Below the pieces are notes generated by a model that did no database searches, was not told the origin of the DNA, and was given only the letters and a program-made list of their open reading frames with translations. Positions 50,797 to 61,300 of a stretch of DNA of 64,000 nt are shown one piece after another; the stretch's first letter is position 1, and every line of letters starts with the position of its first letter. The position numbers and the translations under genes are program-made. The stretch covers positions 1-64,000 of the forward strand of contig NZ_VAUV01000007.1 in assembly GCF_005780165.1 (NCBI RefSeq). The letters run 5' to 3'. The stretch comes from Phragmitibacter flavus (lineage in GTDB: Bacteria > Verrucomicrobiota > Verrucomicrobiia > Verrucomicrobiales > Verrucomicrobiaceae).

Positions 50797-51477
50797 CTAT
50801 CGATGCAGGAGTTGGAGGATCAGACGCCACGCGATTTGGTCTGAGGCTTTGTCGGGATACAGGGTTTTGGAGGTTTCCCAGTCGTAGAACCTGCGTAGGA
50901 AGACGAGGAAGGTCGGTTCGTCGGTGAAGGTTTCTGAGGCATTTGACTCGCCGTAGTCCTGACGGTAGAAGTGGCAGTTGCGGTAGCCGATGTGCGTGCC
51001 GCCTTCTTTGTGTGAGGTGGTGTAGGTGGCTCCATGGCGCAGGGCATCGAGGATTTGTTGTTGGATGAAGGGAATGTTGTCGAGTTGCGTTTCGGCGTTG
51101 AGAGCTTCGGTGGCGAGTTCGCTGTAGCGGGTGGGGAGGCTTTCGTTTTTGGCGGAGGGGAGCGGTGTAAGGTCGCGGCTCCAGAGGTCGAACCAGCTTG
51201 CTGAGGATTTTTCGAAATACTCATGGGTGTCCGGTTTCATCTGGGACCAGGATAGCTGCATGAACAGGGTGTAGTCGTTGGTCGAAGAGCGGGCGGCTTG
51301 ATAGTCGAGTTGGAAGGTGCAGGGGAGGCCGTTGTGTTTGCCGGCTGCGTGGAAGGTAAGATGACCTTTGTGCAGATTGGCTTTGAATGGCATGAGGTGA
51401 TCGCGTTCCAAGGCGCAGCGCATTTGGTGCGGGGAGCGGGCATCGGTGAAATGGACGGTCTGCGAGGCGCTTTGCAT
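50797..51477 (-). CDS. Conserved-looking hypothetical protein
   Basis: 226 residues, soluble, without signal. Contains H-K-G-H-L-T-F-H-A-A-G, Y-T-L-F-M-Q-L-S-W-S, G-T-H-I-G-Y-R-N-C-H-F-Y-R-Q-D-Y-G-E-S and F-L-V-F-L-R-R-F-Y-D-W-E. The many aromatic and histidine residues suggest a compact enzyme-like or binding domain, but I recognise no family. Located 2 bp from pyrC, hence probably one operon pyrC - this gene - tsaA. Confidence 0.65.
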   Translation of the reverse strand: MQSASQTVHFTDARSPHQMRCALERDHLMPFKANLHKGHLTFHAAGKHNGLPCTFQLDYQAARSSTNDYTLFMQLSWSQMKPDTHEYFEKSSASWFDLWSRDLTPLPSAKNESLPTRYSELATEALNAETQLDNIPFIQQQILDALRHGATYTTSHKEGGTHIGYRNCHFYRQDYGESNASETFTDEPTFLVFLRRFYDWETSKTLYPDKASDQIAWRLILQLLHR

Positions 51478-51479
51478 CG

Positions 51480-52571
51480 TCAGGCAATCTGCCAGGTGAG
51501 TTCGATGCCCAGGCCGACGGACAGGGGGGTGACCGGGCCGTTAGGGGTATCGAGGAGGGAGGCTTGGGAGGGGGCTTTGTGCATTTGGAAGGTTTGGGTG
51601 GATGCGGGGAATTGGTAGAAGGCGGGGCCGTTGAGGCAGAGGAAGTTGGTGAAGGCAGATTGTCCTTCGGTGGTGGAGAGATCGAGGCCGGCTTCTTCAA
51701 AGGCCATGGCGTAAAGTTGTGGGGCAATGCCGCCGGTGAAGCAACCTGCGGCGCATCCGCAAGGGGTGGCTTTGGTGGTGTGCGGGGCGCTGTCGGTGCC
51801 GGCGAAAAATTTGGACTGGCCGGGTTGGGTGGCTTGTTCGCGCAGGGCGGCGCGGTCGTCTTGGAATTTGACGACGGGCAGGCAGAAGAGGTGATATTTG
51901 AGGCCCTGGATGAGGTGTCCGAGGGTGTAGAGAAGATGTTGCGGGGTGATGGTTGCACCGATGTGGTCGGGAGTGCTGGCGACGAACTCGGCGGCGGTGC
52001 GGGTGGTGATGTGTTCGCAGACGATGCGCAGTCGGGGATGGGCTTCGATGAGGCGCGGCATGCGTTCGCGATAGAAGCGGGTTTCGGCGTTTTGGGTGGC
52101 GTCGAGGTAGTCGGGTCCGCTGAGCGCGTGTTGTTCGCCGTGGATGCAGAGGATGATGCCGTGGTCTTCCATGGCGCGGAGAACTTCGCCGCCGATGAGG
52201 TCATCCATGGGCATTCCATGTTCGGCGTTGGTGGTGCCGTGAGGTGGGTAATATTTGCAGGCGCGGAGGATGCCGGAGGTTGCTCCATCGCGGATCATCT
52301 GGGCGGTGGTTTGGCGGGTGAGGTAGAGGGGGACGATGAGGTGTTCGAAATTGCCGGCACCAGCGGCCTTGAGGTCGGCGGAGTAGCTTTCGATGGACCA
52401 GCTATCGGGTTGGGCGCTGCCGGAAACACGGGAGACAGGAGGTTGGGTGTTGGGCATGGCGAGCGCTCCTGCGCAGCCCATGTTGAGATGGGCTTTGAGG
52501 TAATCGGCCATGGCAGGGCCTTGGCGGAAGTGGGTGTGGAGGTCGAACCATTTGGGGAGAGTCAGTGTCAT
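51480..52571 (-). CDS. pyrC: Dihydroorotase, class II
   Basis: 363 residues from ATG 52571 (upstream open frame is not conserved). Third step of pyrimidine synthesis: ring closure of carbamoyl-aspartate to dihydroorotate. Zinc ligands H-T-H in F-D-L-H-T-H-F-R-Q, the carboxylated lysine in R-A-C-K-Y-Y-P-P, I-H-G-E, then E-H-I-T-T-R and G-T-D-S-A-P-H-T-T. Length and motifs fit the E. coli-type PyrC (348 aa) rather than class I. First gene of a three-gene minus-strand run. Confidence 0.95.
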   Translation of the reverse strand: MTLTLPKWFDLHTHFRQGPAMADYLKAHLNMGCAGALAMPNTQPPVSRVSGSAQPDSWSIESYSADLKAAGAGNFEHLIVPLYLTRQTTAQMIRDGATSGILRACKYYPPHGTTNAEHGMPMDDLIGGEVLRAMEDHGIILCIHGEQHALSGPDYLDATQNAETRFYRERMPRLIEAHPRLRIVCEHITTRTAAEFVASTPDHIGATITPQHLLYTLGHLIQGLKYHLFCLPVVKFQDDRAALREQATQPGQSKFFAGTDSAPHTTKATPCGCAAGCFTGGIAPQLYAMAFEEAGLDLSTTEGQSAFTNFLCLNGPAFYQFPASTQTFQMHKAPSQASLLDTPNGPVTPLSVGLGIELTWQIA

Positions 52572-53019
52572 GAGATGGGATGGGTTAAGTGGTAGCCTTG
52601 TTGGACGCGGGATCAACTGGGAGGTGATGCATGGATCGGATGGGCAGAGTTGACGGATGAAGCATATTGAGCCCATGAGCGAGACGGTGCCCTTTTCTTG
52701 AGCGTGAAGTTGAGAGGCGTTTGGCCGGTTGTGGGGACGGCTCAACTGGAACGGCTGCTTTCTACGGCGGAGCAAGGTAAGGTTTGAGAGAATGCATTGG
52801 GTGAGTATTAAAGGAAACAGGGGCAGGTGTGGGTGGTGGCTTTCGGAGCGGCTTACCTCGAAGCGACGTTCTGTCTAACATCTCTGGCAATGGAACGGAC
52901 TTTTAGCCCTTCACCAATCGATTCACCCAACCTTGGGCGTTGCCCAAGGCTCTCATCAAGCTGCACCTTCGGCGCTCAAAACATAGACCCCAATACAGGT
53001 CGAAGATTCGCCTCCACGA
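52572..53019. other. Intergenic region with a diverged GGGCGTTGCCC repeat
   Basis: 448 bp without a supported gene. At 52938-52983 the sequence TGGGCGTTGCCCAAGGCT, a short gap, then GCACCTTCGGCGCTCAA is a diverged third copy of the first 50 bp of the long direct repeat at 123 and 1279. The 72-residue frame across it is a repeat translation, not a gene. Confidence 0.6.
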
Positions 53020-54120
53020 TCACTTCGTGGCTGGATGGGCAATGAGTCCGGTGCTTGCTTGTTGGAGTTTTGCGTGTTCGACTTGGTTGACTGGCAGTGG
53101 CTCGGGGCGGAAGGCGGGGAGAAGTTTGCTCCAGACGAGGTCGAGTTCAGCCTGCATTTGTCCGGTTTGGGCGGTGATGGCGATGACGGCGTCGTGTTCG
53201 GGAATGACGAGGCAGATTTGTCCGTCGCGTCCGTCGCCACGGTAGGCGTTGTGTTGGCTGCGCCAGAACTGGAAACCGTAGCCTTGCTGCCAATCAGGAG
53301 TTCTCGCGCTTGGGGCTTTGCTATTGTCGACGTGTTTTGAGGTGGCTTCGGTAACCCATTTTTCGGTGAGCAGGGGTTTGCCGTTCCACTGGCCTTTTTG
53401 CAGGTAGAGCTGCCCGAACTTGGCAATGTCTTCGGTGCGGATGAAAAGGCCGTAGCCACCGAGACTGTAACCTTCGGAAGTGGTGGCCCATTCGGGATCT
53501 TTGATGCCAAGGGGTTCGAACAGGCGCGGTGTTAAGTAGTCGGGAACGGTCTGTCCGGTGGCTTTGGTGACGATGGCGGAGAGCACATAACTTCCTGGAG
53601 TGTTGTAGCGAAAGTGGGTGCCGGGTGGGTGGGGCACGGGATGAGCAAGAAAGTCCTTTACGGACGGGCCTTGGTCGAAGGTGAACTTGGGTTCGACGTC
53701 GTGTCCGCCGCTCATGGTCAGCAGGTCGCGGACGCGCATGGCCTTGAGGTTTTCGCCGGGGTCGGCGGGTGCTTCCGTCGGGAAGAATTTCAACACCGGG
53801 TCGTCGAGGTTGAGTTTGCCTTCTTCGACAGCGAGTCCGACCGCAGTGGCGGTGAAGCTTTTGCTCAGTGACCACATGATGTGTTTTTTGTCGGCGGTCT
53901 CCGGATTCCACCAGGCTTCAGCGATGACTTTGCCGTGACGCACGAGCATGAAGCTGTGTAGGGTATGGATTTCTTTGTCGGCGGTTTCGATGAAGTCGCG
54001 GATGGCGGCGGAAGAAATGCCTTCGGCTTCCGGGGTGCTGCGTGGTAGTGAGGTGTCGGTTGCTGAAACGGGATCGTTTGAGACGAGGAGCAGAAGGAGC
54101 GCGACGGATGGAATCTTCAT
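53020..54120 (-). CDS. Serine hydrolase, beta-lactamase family (class C-like)
   Basis: 366 residues from ATG 54120. Signal peptide 1-20. S-x-x-K motif in M-W-S-L-S-K-S-F-T-A-T-A-V-G at about 88, Y-N-T in H-F-R-Y-N-T-P-G-S-Y at about 175, and Y-G-F-Q-F-W-R-S, G-R-D-G-Q-I near the end where a H/K-x-G would be. Members are periplasmic esterases or peptidases and rarely true beta-lactamases. Monocistronic; the 5' end is divergent from the acidic hypothetical gene. Confidence 0.88.
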   Translation of the reverse strand: MKIPSVALLLLLVSNDPVSATDTSLPRSTPEAEGISSAAIRDFIETADKEIHTLHSFMLVRHGKVIAEAWWNPETADKKHIMWSLSKSFTATAVGLAVEEGKLNLDDPVLKFFPTEAPADPGENLKAMRVRDLLTMSGGHDVEPKFTFDQGPSVKDFLAHPVPHPPGTHFRYNTPGSYVLSAIVTKATGQTVPDYLTPRLFEPLGIKDPEWATTSEGYSLGGYGLFIRTEDIAKFGQLYLQKGQWNGKPLLTEKWVTEATSKHVDNSKAPSARTPDWQQGYGFQFWRSQHNAYRGDGRDGQICLVIPEHDAVIAITAQTGQMQAELDLVWSKLLPAFRPEPLPVNQVEHAKLQQASTGLIAHPATK

Positions 54121-54242
54121 GGTGGGTTGGAAGTGGAGGCGAGTGGAATTTGAATGGGCCAAGTTACAATGAAAGCTTGGAGCCAGTCATGATTTTTCGT
54201 GTCTGGATGTTGCAACAAGAAGGTGCGTGAAGATATTGCTCC

Positions 54243-55379
54243 ATGGCCTGGCGTATTGAGGAGCATGTAATTCGTGGGGAGATTGACAACCGGGTGCGGG
54301 GTCGTGTGGTAGGGAAGGTGTGGTTGTCGGGAGTTGGGCAGCCGTTGATTCTCGATTTGAAGGGGGACTGCCATCCGGATCTTGCGGGTTGCCTGCTGGG
54401 GTTTGAGAATCCGAGGGCCACTCCTATGCCTGCGGGTCCGCCTGCCACGCGTCAACGGGGAACGGTGGGGGACATGACCGCGGCGCGCAAGGTGCGTGTT
54501 TATGATGTTCCGTTGAGTGAGGCGCTGGCGATGATCAAGAGCGGTGGCAAGCCGCCGGAACACATGGCGAATTCGCTGTATCTTGAATGGTTCAGTGCGT
54601 TGAGCGGACGGGTGGTGATTGAAAGTGCGGATTATCGTTTGCAGGTTTCTGAGCCGGCCTGGTGTTTCAGCGCTGAGGAGTGGGCCGAGCGTGAACGGCT
54701 GACGGCGGAAGCGGCGAATCCCTTTGCCAATTCTTTTGATCAGGACGCGAACGAAGAACAGGAGCCCTGGGATGAGTTTCGGTTTGAGCAACTGCTCAGG
54801 GAGAGTGATTTGGCTGGGGAGAAGTATCGGAAGCTGATGGAAGAGTATATGGATCATCCTGATCGGGATCGGATCATCGCGCACGAGATGGGCTGGGAGG
54901 GGCTGGAGGAGGGCGGCGACGGCGATGAGAAGACATTGGAGGATGATGTGATGGCCGATGGGGATGATGAGGGCGACGATGAGGATTGGTCGTTTGGGGA
55001 TCGGAACGTTCATCCCGTCGCGCAGCGGGCGCGTGACTTGCTGGATGCGTGGCTCGTCGATCATGGCGAAGATGACGGGGAGGAGGAGAAGCCGGGCGTT
55101 GAATTGATGGAGGCGTTGATGAGTTTGCGCGTTAAAGTTGATACGCACCTGGGTTTTGTTGTGGAGGAGGATCGCTCAATGGAGGCGGGCATGCTGATCG
55201 CGTGGCTCAAGCGGGACTTGGAGATTGCCAATCGTGCTCTCGCGGCGGTGGAGTTGTTGAATGATCATCCGGCTTTTTCGGTCGAGCGATTGAGTCATTA
55301 TCGATCTGAGCTGTTTGCCATTCGTGAGGGGGTGCTCGGCGTCATTGCTGACTTGCGGGAAGGTGACGGGAGATGGTGA
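54243..55379 (+). CDS. Acidic hypothetical protein
   Basis: 378 residues, strongly acidic, no signal. The N-terminal 60 residues are beta-rich (H-V-I-R-G-E-I-D-N-R-V-R-G, V-W-L-S-G-V-G-Q-P-L-I-L-D-L-K-G-D). Then a helical portion with an E/D-rich middle at about 220-275. The last 100 residues are helical (A-G-M-L-I-A-W-L-K-R-D-L-E-I-A-N-R-A-L-A). Similar full-length proteins occur in Verrucomicrobia as uncharacterised proteins, to my memory. Function unknown. Confidence 0.7.
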   Translation: MAWRIEEHVIRGEIDNRVRGRVVGKVWLSGVGQPLILDLKGDCHPDLAGCLLGFENPRATPMPAGPPATRQRGTVGDMTAARKVRVYDVPLSEALAMIKSGGKPPEHMANSLYLEWFSALSGRVVIESADYRLQVSEPAWCFSAEEWAERERLTAEAANPFANSFDQDANEEQEPWDEFRFEQLLRESDLAGEKYRKLMEEYMDHPDRDRIIAHEMGWEGLEEGGDGDEKTLEDDVMADGDDEGDDEDWSFGDRNVHPVAQRARDLLDAWLVDHGEDDGEEEKPGVELMEALMSLRVKVDTHLGFVVEEDRSMEAGMLIAWLKRDLEIANRALAAVELLNDHPAFSVERLSHYRSELFAIREGVLGVIADLREGDGRW

Positions 55380-55476
55380 TGGTGATGGCGGCGATGGTGG
55401 TGGTGGAAATAGAGCAAATATTGCGGCGGTTGGGCACGTTTGATTGAGTCTGGGTCGTCACCTTCATTTGATTTTT

Positions 55477-57510
55477 ATGCGCTGCGCCTTCCTTGTTGTT
55501 TTGTTTTTATGCTTTCCTGTTTTATTTCCGGCTGCGGAGAAAACGTTGACTGCAGACATCGTGGTTTATGGGGATTCGCCTTCGGCTTTGTCAGCGGCGC
55601 TTGAGCTGGCGATTTCTTCGCAGGATGTTTTGCTCGTTGGTCCGGTGGCGCATGTGGGGGGGATGATGGTTGAAGGGTTGGGGCATCAGGATGTGGACTG
55701 GCGCAGTGGCGATGGTGATCCGATTGGAGGACTCACATCGGAGTTTTTTCTACGCATCGGAGAGGCTTATGCGCCGGGCTCCGGGAAACGGCGATTTGAT
55801 TTTGAAGCGAAGGTTGCGCAACGGGTGATCAACGAATGGCTGGAGGAGCACAAGGTTCGTCAGATGCGCAATGCGAGGCTGGTTGAGGGGACGCAAGCTG
55901 TTGAAAAATCAGCAGGCCGTATCAATGCAATCAAGCTAGAAGATGGAACCCGGGTCGCGGGCAAGGTGTTTATTGATGGGACGGTGGAGGGGGATTTGAT
56001 GGCGGCAGCGGGAGTGACGCATACCTACGGCCGGGAAGGGAATGCGGTTTATGGGGAGAATTTCGGGGGGGTGATCAACCCGACGAAGAAGGATCAGTTT
56101 CAGGTGAAGATCGATCCTTTTGTGGTTCCGGGTAATCCGTCGTCTGGAGTGATTTTTGGCGTGCAGAACGAAGGAGTTGGAGAACATGGTGCTGGCGACA
56201 AGGCGGCGATGGGTTTCTGTTTGAGGTTGCCGTTGACGAAGAATCCGTCAAACAAAGTTCCGATCACGGCACCTGATGATTATGATGCCAGGGATTATGA
56301 GATCTACCGACGGTATCTGGTTGCCGGGGGCATGAACGACTGGCTGAATGGTCCGGGGAACGTCGACAAAAATCCAACCAAGAAGCTGTTTGACCTAGGC
56401 AGTTGGCATGACCTTTCGGGGAATTTTTATGGGCGGAATCATGAGTATCCGATTGCCGACGCTGCTGGCAGAGAAGCGATTTATCGCGAGCATCAGCAGT
56501 ATACGCAGGGGTTGATTTACTGGCTTTCGAACGATCCTGCCGTGCCTCAGGCGATCCGCGACGAATGGAGCCGATGGGGATTGCCTGCGGATGAATTTAC
56601 CGACAACGGGGGCTGGCCGAGGCGGCTTTATGTGCGGTGCGCGAGGCGGATGATTTCGGACTATGTGATCACGGAGGCGGATGTTCGTCGGAGGCCTGTA
56701 GGATTGGTCACGCCGCGTCCGATGGTGACTGATTCAGTCGGCATGTGCTACTGGCCCATCGATTTCCACAATGCCCGCACGGTGATTCGTGATGGGGCGG
56801 TTTACAATGAAGGGGCCTATTTTGACCTCACCAATTACCGGCCTTTTGGGATACCTTACCGGTCGATTGTTCCGAAACGCAGCGACTGCGTGAATCTGCT
56901 GGTTCCGTCGGCACTTTCATCGAGCTACAGTGGATACGGGGCTTTGCGGCTTGAGTGGACCTTTATGGTGTTGGGTCAGTCGGCAGCGGTGGCTGCTGCG
57001 ATGGCGGTTGAGGGTAATGTGGCGGTGCAGGATGTTGCTTATGATGAGCTGAAGAAGCGGTTGCTGACTCGAGGTCAGCGGCTTACTCCAGAGGACTCGG
57101 CGGTGGGGATTATCATCGACAATGCGGATGTGGAGGGTATCTCAATTACCGGGGCATGGGAGACTCATGTTGAACCTCGAAGTGATCTCGGGGGCTGGTT
57201 GCACGATGGGAATCAGGGGCAGGGAAGCAAGTCGGTTCGGTTCACGCCGGACATTCCCGAGTCGGGTGTTTACTCGGTGCAGGCGCGATGGAAGTCGGAC
57301 GAGAAAAATGCGAGCGCGGTTCCAATGGAGATTGCTCATGCTGATGGAACCGCGAAACCTGTGGTCAATCAGCGGGAGAAAGGAAACCGGTGGAATGTGC
57401 TGGGGAGCTATGAGTTTAAAGTAGGAACTTCGGGATTTGTGAGCATCGGCAATGAAGGCGCTGATGGACGGGTGGTGGTCGACGCGGTGCGATTTGTGAG
57501 GGTGGAATGA
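55477..57510 (+). CDS. Secreted FAD-dependent oxidoreductase with golvesin-like C-terminal domain
   Basis: 677 residues from ATG 55477 (TTG 55444 is an extra 11 codons upstream). Signal peptide 1-20. An FAD-binding beta-alpha-beta start (I-V-V-Y-G-D-S-P-S-A-L-S-A-A-L-E-L-A) leads to the FAD_oxidored fold often annotated xanthan lyase-like, with L-L-V-G-P-V-A-H-V-G-G-M-M-V-E-G-L-G. It continues to about 540. From about 555 a golvesin C-terminal-like jellyroll (V-R-F-T-P-D-I-P-E-S-G-V-Y-S-V-Q-A-R-W, D-A-V-R-F-V-R-V). Probably acts on polysaccharide-derived compounds outside the cytoplasm. Confidence 0.85.
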   Translation: MRCAFLVVLFLCFPVLFPAAEKTLTADIVVYGDSPSALSAALELAISSQDVLLVGPVAHVGGMMVEGLGHQDVDWRSGDGDPIGGLTSEFFLRIGEAYAPGSGKRRFDFEAKVAQRVINEWLEEHKVRQMRNARLVEGTQAVEKSAGRINAIKLEDGTRVAGKVFIDGTVEGDLMAAAGVTHTYGREGNAVYGENFGGVINPTKKDQFQVKIDPFVVPGNPSSGVIFGVQNEGVGEHGAGDKAAMGFCLRLPLTKNPSNKVPITAPDDYDARDYEIYRRYLVAGGMNDWLNGPGNVDKNPTKKLFDLGSWHDLSGNFYGRNHEYPIADAAGREAIYREHQQYTQGLIYWLSNDPAVPQAIRDEWSRWGLPADEFTDNGGWPRRLYVRCARRMISDYVITEADVRRRPVGLVTPRPMVTDSVGMCYWPIDFHNARTVIRDGAVYNEGAYFDLTNYRPFGIPYRSIVPKRSDCVNLLVPSALSSSYSGYGALRLEWTFMVLGQSAAVAAAMAVEGNVAVQDVAYDELKKRLLTRGQRLTPEDSAVGIIIDNADVEGISITGAWETHVEPRSDLGGWLHDGNQGQGSKSVRFTPDIPESGVYSVQARWKSDEKNASAVPMEIAHADGTAKPVVNQREKGNRWNVLGSYEFKVGTSGFVSIGNEGADGRVVVDAVRFVRVE

Positions 57511-57661
57511 CCCAAACTTCTGAGTCTTTGCGTGGTGCAGCACTCAAAGACGCAATAAGGAAATCATTCGGCTGAGCGATAAGTTCCAACCAATAAAGTT
57601 GTTCTACGTCAATGATGCAGAACAATAGCCTGCAAAGCGACAGTCCGCACTGGCCTCGGCT

Positions 57662-57877
57662 TCAACTGAAGCGGCCGGTGATGTCTTCTTCGGTTTGTTT
57701 CTGGCCGGGGTTCTGGAAAAGCTGAAGGGTGGGGGCGTATTCGATCAGTTTGCCTAGGTGGTAGAAGGCGGTGCGGTCGGAACAGCGGGTGGCTTGTTCC
57801 ATGTTGTGGGTGACCATGACGATGGTGAACTCGCTTTTCAACTGCACGATGAGTTCTTTGACCTTGGCGGTGGCGAG
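57662..57877 (-). pseudogene. 3' fragment of pstB
   Basis: 71 codons, ending at a proper stop, that match the C-terminus of the phosphate ABC transporter ATPase Pst[31 protein letters not shown] and [10 protein letters not shown]. The N-terminal two thirds with Walker A, signature and Walker B motifs are missing; the match starts abruptly at 57877. The frame runs on upstream into unrelated antisense sequence. Cannot make a working ATPase. Confidence 0.85.
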
Positions 57878-57976
57878 ACTGGAAAAGGCGGCTGAGTTGT
57901 TGAAGGATGAGTCGATGCCGGTGGAGGTGGAGCATGAGGACCGGGTGATTTCGCAATACACGATCGAAGGGCATGA
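57878..57976 (+). pseudogene. Gene fragment, possibly DUF6428
   Basis: About 33 codons in the plus-strand frame reading [20 protein letters not shown] and [11 protein letters not shown]. This resembles part of DUF6428, a small family that tends to sit beside arsenic-resistance genes. Both ends are cut: by the pstB fragment on one side and the arsC fragment on the other. Confidence 0.45.
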
Positions 57977-58213
57977 GACGTGGACGAATTTTTGGAGGCG
58001 GGCGTGACGACGGTGATCACGGTATGTGGGCATGCGGATCAGGCTTGTCCGATGTTTCCCGGGAAGGTGCGGCGGCATCATTTTCCGTTTGATGATCCGG
58101 CGCATGCAACTGGGGATGAGGAGGCGCAGATGGTGGTGTTCCGGCGGGTGCGTGATGAGATTCGCGCGGTGTTTGGCGCGTATGCGGCGGGCAGGTTGGA
58201 TGAGCGGGGGTGA
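57977..58213 (+). pseudogene. 3' fragment of arsC (arsenate reductase / LMW phosphatase type)
   Basis: About 77 codons matching the second half of thioredoxin-type ArsC proteins: [17 protein letters not shown] and [12 protein letters not shown], then [16 protein letters not shown]. The N-terminal half with the C-x5-R phosphatase loop is absent, and an in-frame stop lies just upstream at 57974. Remnant, not functional. Confidence 0.8.
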
Positions 58214-58320
58214 GCGGTGCTGGGGAAGTTGTATTCCTTTCGCGCACGATCGTGTGATGCGGTCTGGGGTGCGGGGGGGATGACCGGTGGGTATGATGGC
58301 TGACGATCTTTGCACCCGTT

Positions 58321-61300
58321 ATGACTGTTTCTTCTCTTTCTCTGTGTTTCTCCGCCGTTCCAGGACGGTTGGGATGTTTGGTGATGGCAATTGTGGTTGG
58401 TGGTGGTTTGACCGGGTTTGCGTGGGGTGCTGAATCGGCAACGTTGGCTGCCAGATGGGCCTTCGATGGTCAGGATGTTTTGGGTGAGTGGCAGGGGCGG
58501 GGGACTCGTCCAGCACCGGGGCCGCGGGAGCCAAGGTATCCAGGTTTTGCGGCGGGTAATCAGGCGATGGAACTGGCGGGTAGAGACGCGGCGTTGATGG
58601 TGCCGGATGCGCCGGAGTTGCGTTTTCAGAAAGGCGATGGCATCACGCTCGAAATGTGGGTGAAGGTGCGCAAGATCCGTGATGGGCAGATTGTGCATCT
58701 TCTGGGCAAGGGGCGGAACGGCACGAGAGAGTTTGGCGACAAGAATCAGAATTACGGATTGAGACTAAACGGGATGAATGGTGGGGCGGCGATTGGGTTT
58801 ATCTTCACCAGCGCTGCCGAGGATGGGCAGATGCCCAAGTGGCACCGTTGGTGCAGCAAGGAGTGGATGCAGATTGATACAGGCTGGCATCACATTGCGG
58901 TGAGTTACACTTTTGGTAAGAAGGATAGTTTGCGTGGTTACATTGACGGGGTGGAAGTTAGTGGTGGATGGGATCTTGATGGGGCCACGGATCGCGGTCC
59001 GGTAAGTGATGGTGATACGCTGGTGATTGGCACGGGTTATTCACGCGGACCGTCGGAGACGCTGGATGGCTGGATGGATGAGGTGGCGATTCACCGTGCG
59101 GCGCTGCCTGCGGCCGAGTTGAAGAAACGTTATGCCATGGTTCCCGCACCGGTCCCTGCGATGGACCGCAGCAGGTTGCAGGATGGTCGTGTGTTGGTGG
59201 AGTTGTGCGAGAAGGGGGTGCCGCAAAAAACGCAGTGGCCGGTGGAGCCGCCGGTGGCGACGGAGTCCTACTTTGAAGACGTGTTTGGGTTTGCTGATCT
59301 GCCGCAACGTTATGTGGGGACGGGAGTGAGGGGGGATCGGGCCGGGACTTTTTTGTTGCGTGCGTCGGCGTTGGTCAAGTTTCCAAAGGGCAGCAACCGG
59401 ATGTTACTGCGGGGACGTGGAGCGGCGCGATTGTTTATTGATGGCAAGATGGTGTTGCAGACGGCTTTTCCCAAGCGTGGAAGGGATGGGTATGCGCTGC
59501 TTTCTGAGCAGGACAAGTATCTGAATTTGGGTGCTGATTTTCGGTTTGCACCACCTGGCAACCTTGAGGTGACGGGGGCTTTCACTGGAAATGATGAGTA
59601 TCAACTGGTGGTGTTGGAGACGTTGGTGGGAGGCGGGGCCGGGGAGAGGCGTTACCGACCGGAGTTGGGGGAAACGGTGGTGGCGATTTCGCCGGAGGGT
59701 GCTGGTTCCTGGAAGCTGCTTTCTCCGGGAACGCGTCAGGTAACTTATACCGATGCGGGTTGGGAGAGTTATGAGAGGGAGCGGAAGGAGCATTTTGCAA
59801 AGGTGAATCGTGAAGCGCGCGCGGCCCGTCGTGGTGAGCATGCGGCTTATTGGAATGGACGCAGGGAGGCGGCGGATAAGTGGATTAAATCAACGCCGGA
59901 AGTGAAGGTTCCGGTTTTGCCAGCGGGTTTTCCGGCTCATAACGAGATCGATCATTTTATTGCGGCGCGCATCGTGGAAGTGGCGGGGGATTCCTCGGCT
60001 GGTTCAGCGGATGGCGTGGATTATTATCGGGATGTGCAGCCCATTCTGGAGGCGAAATGTTACAGCTGTCATCAGGGTGGCGATGCCAAGGGCGGTCTGA
60101 GCCTGGACACTTTGGCGGCAGCGCTCAAAGGCGGGAAATCGGATGGTGCGGCCATTGTGCCTGGCAAACCGGCGGAGAGCGCGGTGCTGTTGCGTGCCAC
60201 GGCGGATCCAGATGACATCATGCCTCCGGAGGGCAAAGGGGAGTCGCTTAACCGGGCGGAACTGGCAACGCTTGAACGCTGGATTGCAGAGGGTGCTCAT
60301 TGGCCTGATCTGCGTGTTTCGACGTTGAAGATGACACCGTTGACCGAGGATTTGACTTTCCTCCGCAGGGTGATGCTGGACACGGTGGGGGTGGTGCCGA
60401 GTGAGGCGGAGATTCAGGCGTTTTTGGAGGATGATGCACCGAATCGCAGAGAAGAATGGATTGATCGTCTGCTTGCTGATCCACGCTGGGCGGACCGCTG
60501 GATGGGATATTGGCAGGATTTGCTGGCGGAGAATCCGAACATTCTCAATCCGACCTTGAACAACACGGGGCCGTTCCGTTGGTGGATTTATGAGTCGTTG
60601 TTGGACGACAAGCCGATGGACCTGTTTGTCACGGAGCTGATTCGCATGGAAGGCAGCACGCTTTTTGGCGGGCCGGCGGGGTTTGGCATGGCATCGCAAA
60701 ACGATGTGCCGATGGCGCAGAAGGCGATGATCGTGAGCAGTGCTTTTCTGGGGGTTGAGATGAAGTGCGCCCGCTGCCATGATTCGCCGGCGAATGTGAC
60801 GAAACAACAGGAGCTTTTTGAGCTGGCGGCGATGATGGGCAGGAAGCCGATCAAGCTGCCTGAAACGAGCAGTGTGCCGCTGGATCGCATTCATCAGAGT
60901 GGGCGTGAGCCGTTGATCAAGGTGACGTTGAAGCCGGGCAGCACGGTGGTGCCCAAGTGGCCGCTCGGGCAGTTTAGTTCCGAGGGGGTGGCGGCTGCAC
61001 TGGCGTTAAAGGCCGACGATTCGCGGGACCGGCTGGCGGCGCTGATCACGGCGCCACAGAATGCCCGCTTTGCGCAGGTGATGGTGAACCGTTTCTGGCA
61101 GCAGTTGATGGGACGTGGTGTGGTGGAACCGGTGGAGGATTGGGAAAAGGGGCGGCCTTCCCATCCGCAGCTTCTTGAGTGGCTGGGTCGTGAGTTTGTG
61201 CGCTCGGGGTATAACATCAAAGCAATTCAGCGGCTGATTTTGAATTCGCATGCCTATCAGCGTCAGGTGGATGAAACGTTGTCGGCTCAGGAGCCGCTGT

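Noticed and set aside
52827-53045. 72-residue plus-strand frame upstream of the serine hydrolase end
   Set aside because: Most of it translates a dispersed GGGCGTTGCCC repeat; no ribosome binding site or family likeness.
53505-53535. GGTTCGAAC motif like a tRNA T-arm
   Set aside because: It lies inside the serine hydrolase gene and no acceptor or anticodon arms can be drawn around it.
57771-57869. 5' part of the plus-strand frame 57771-58007 as a gene start
   Set aside because: This portion is antisense to the pstB remnant; only the part after 57878 has a protein-like signature of its own.
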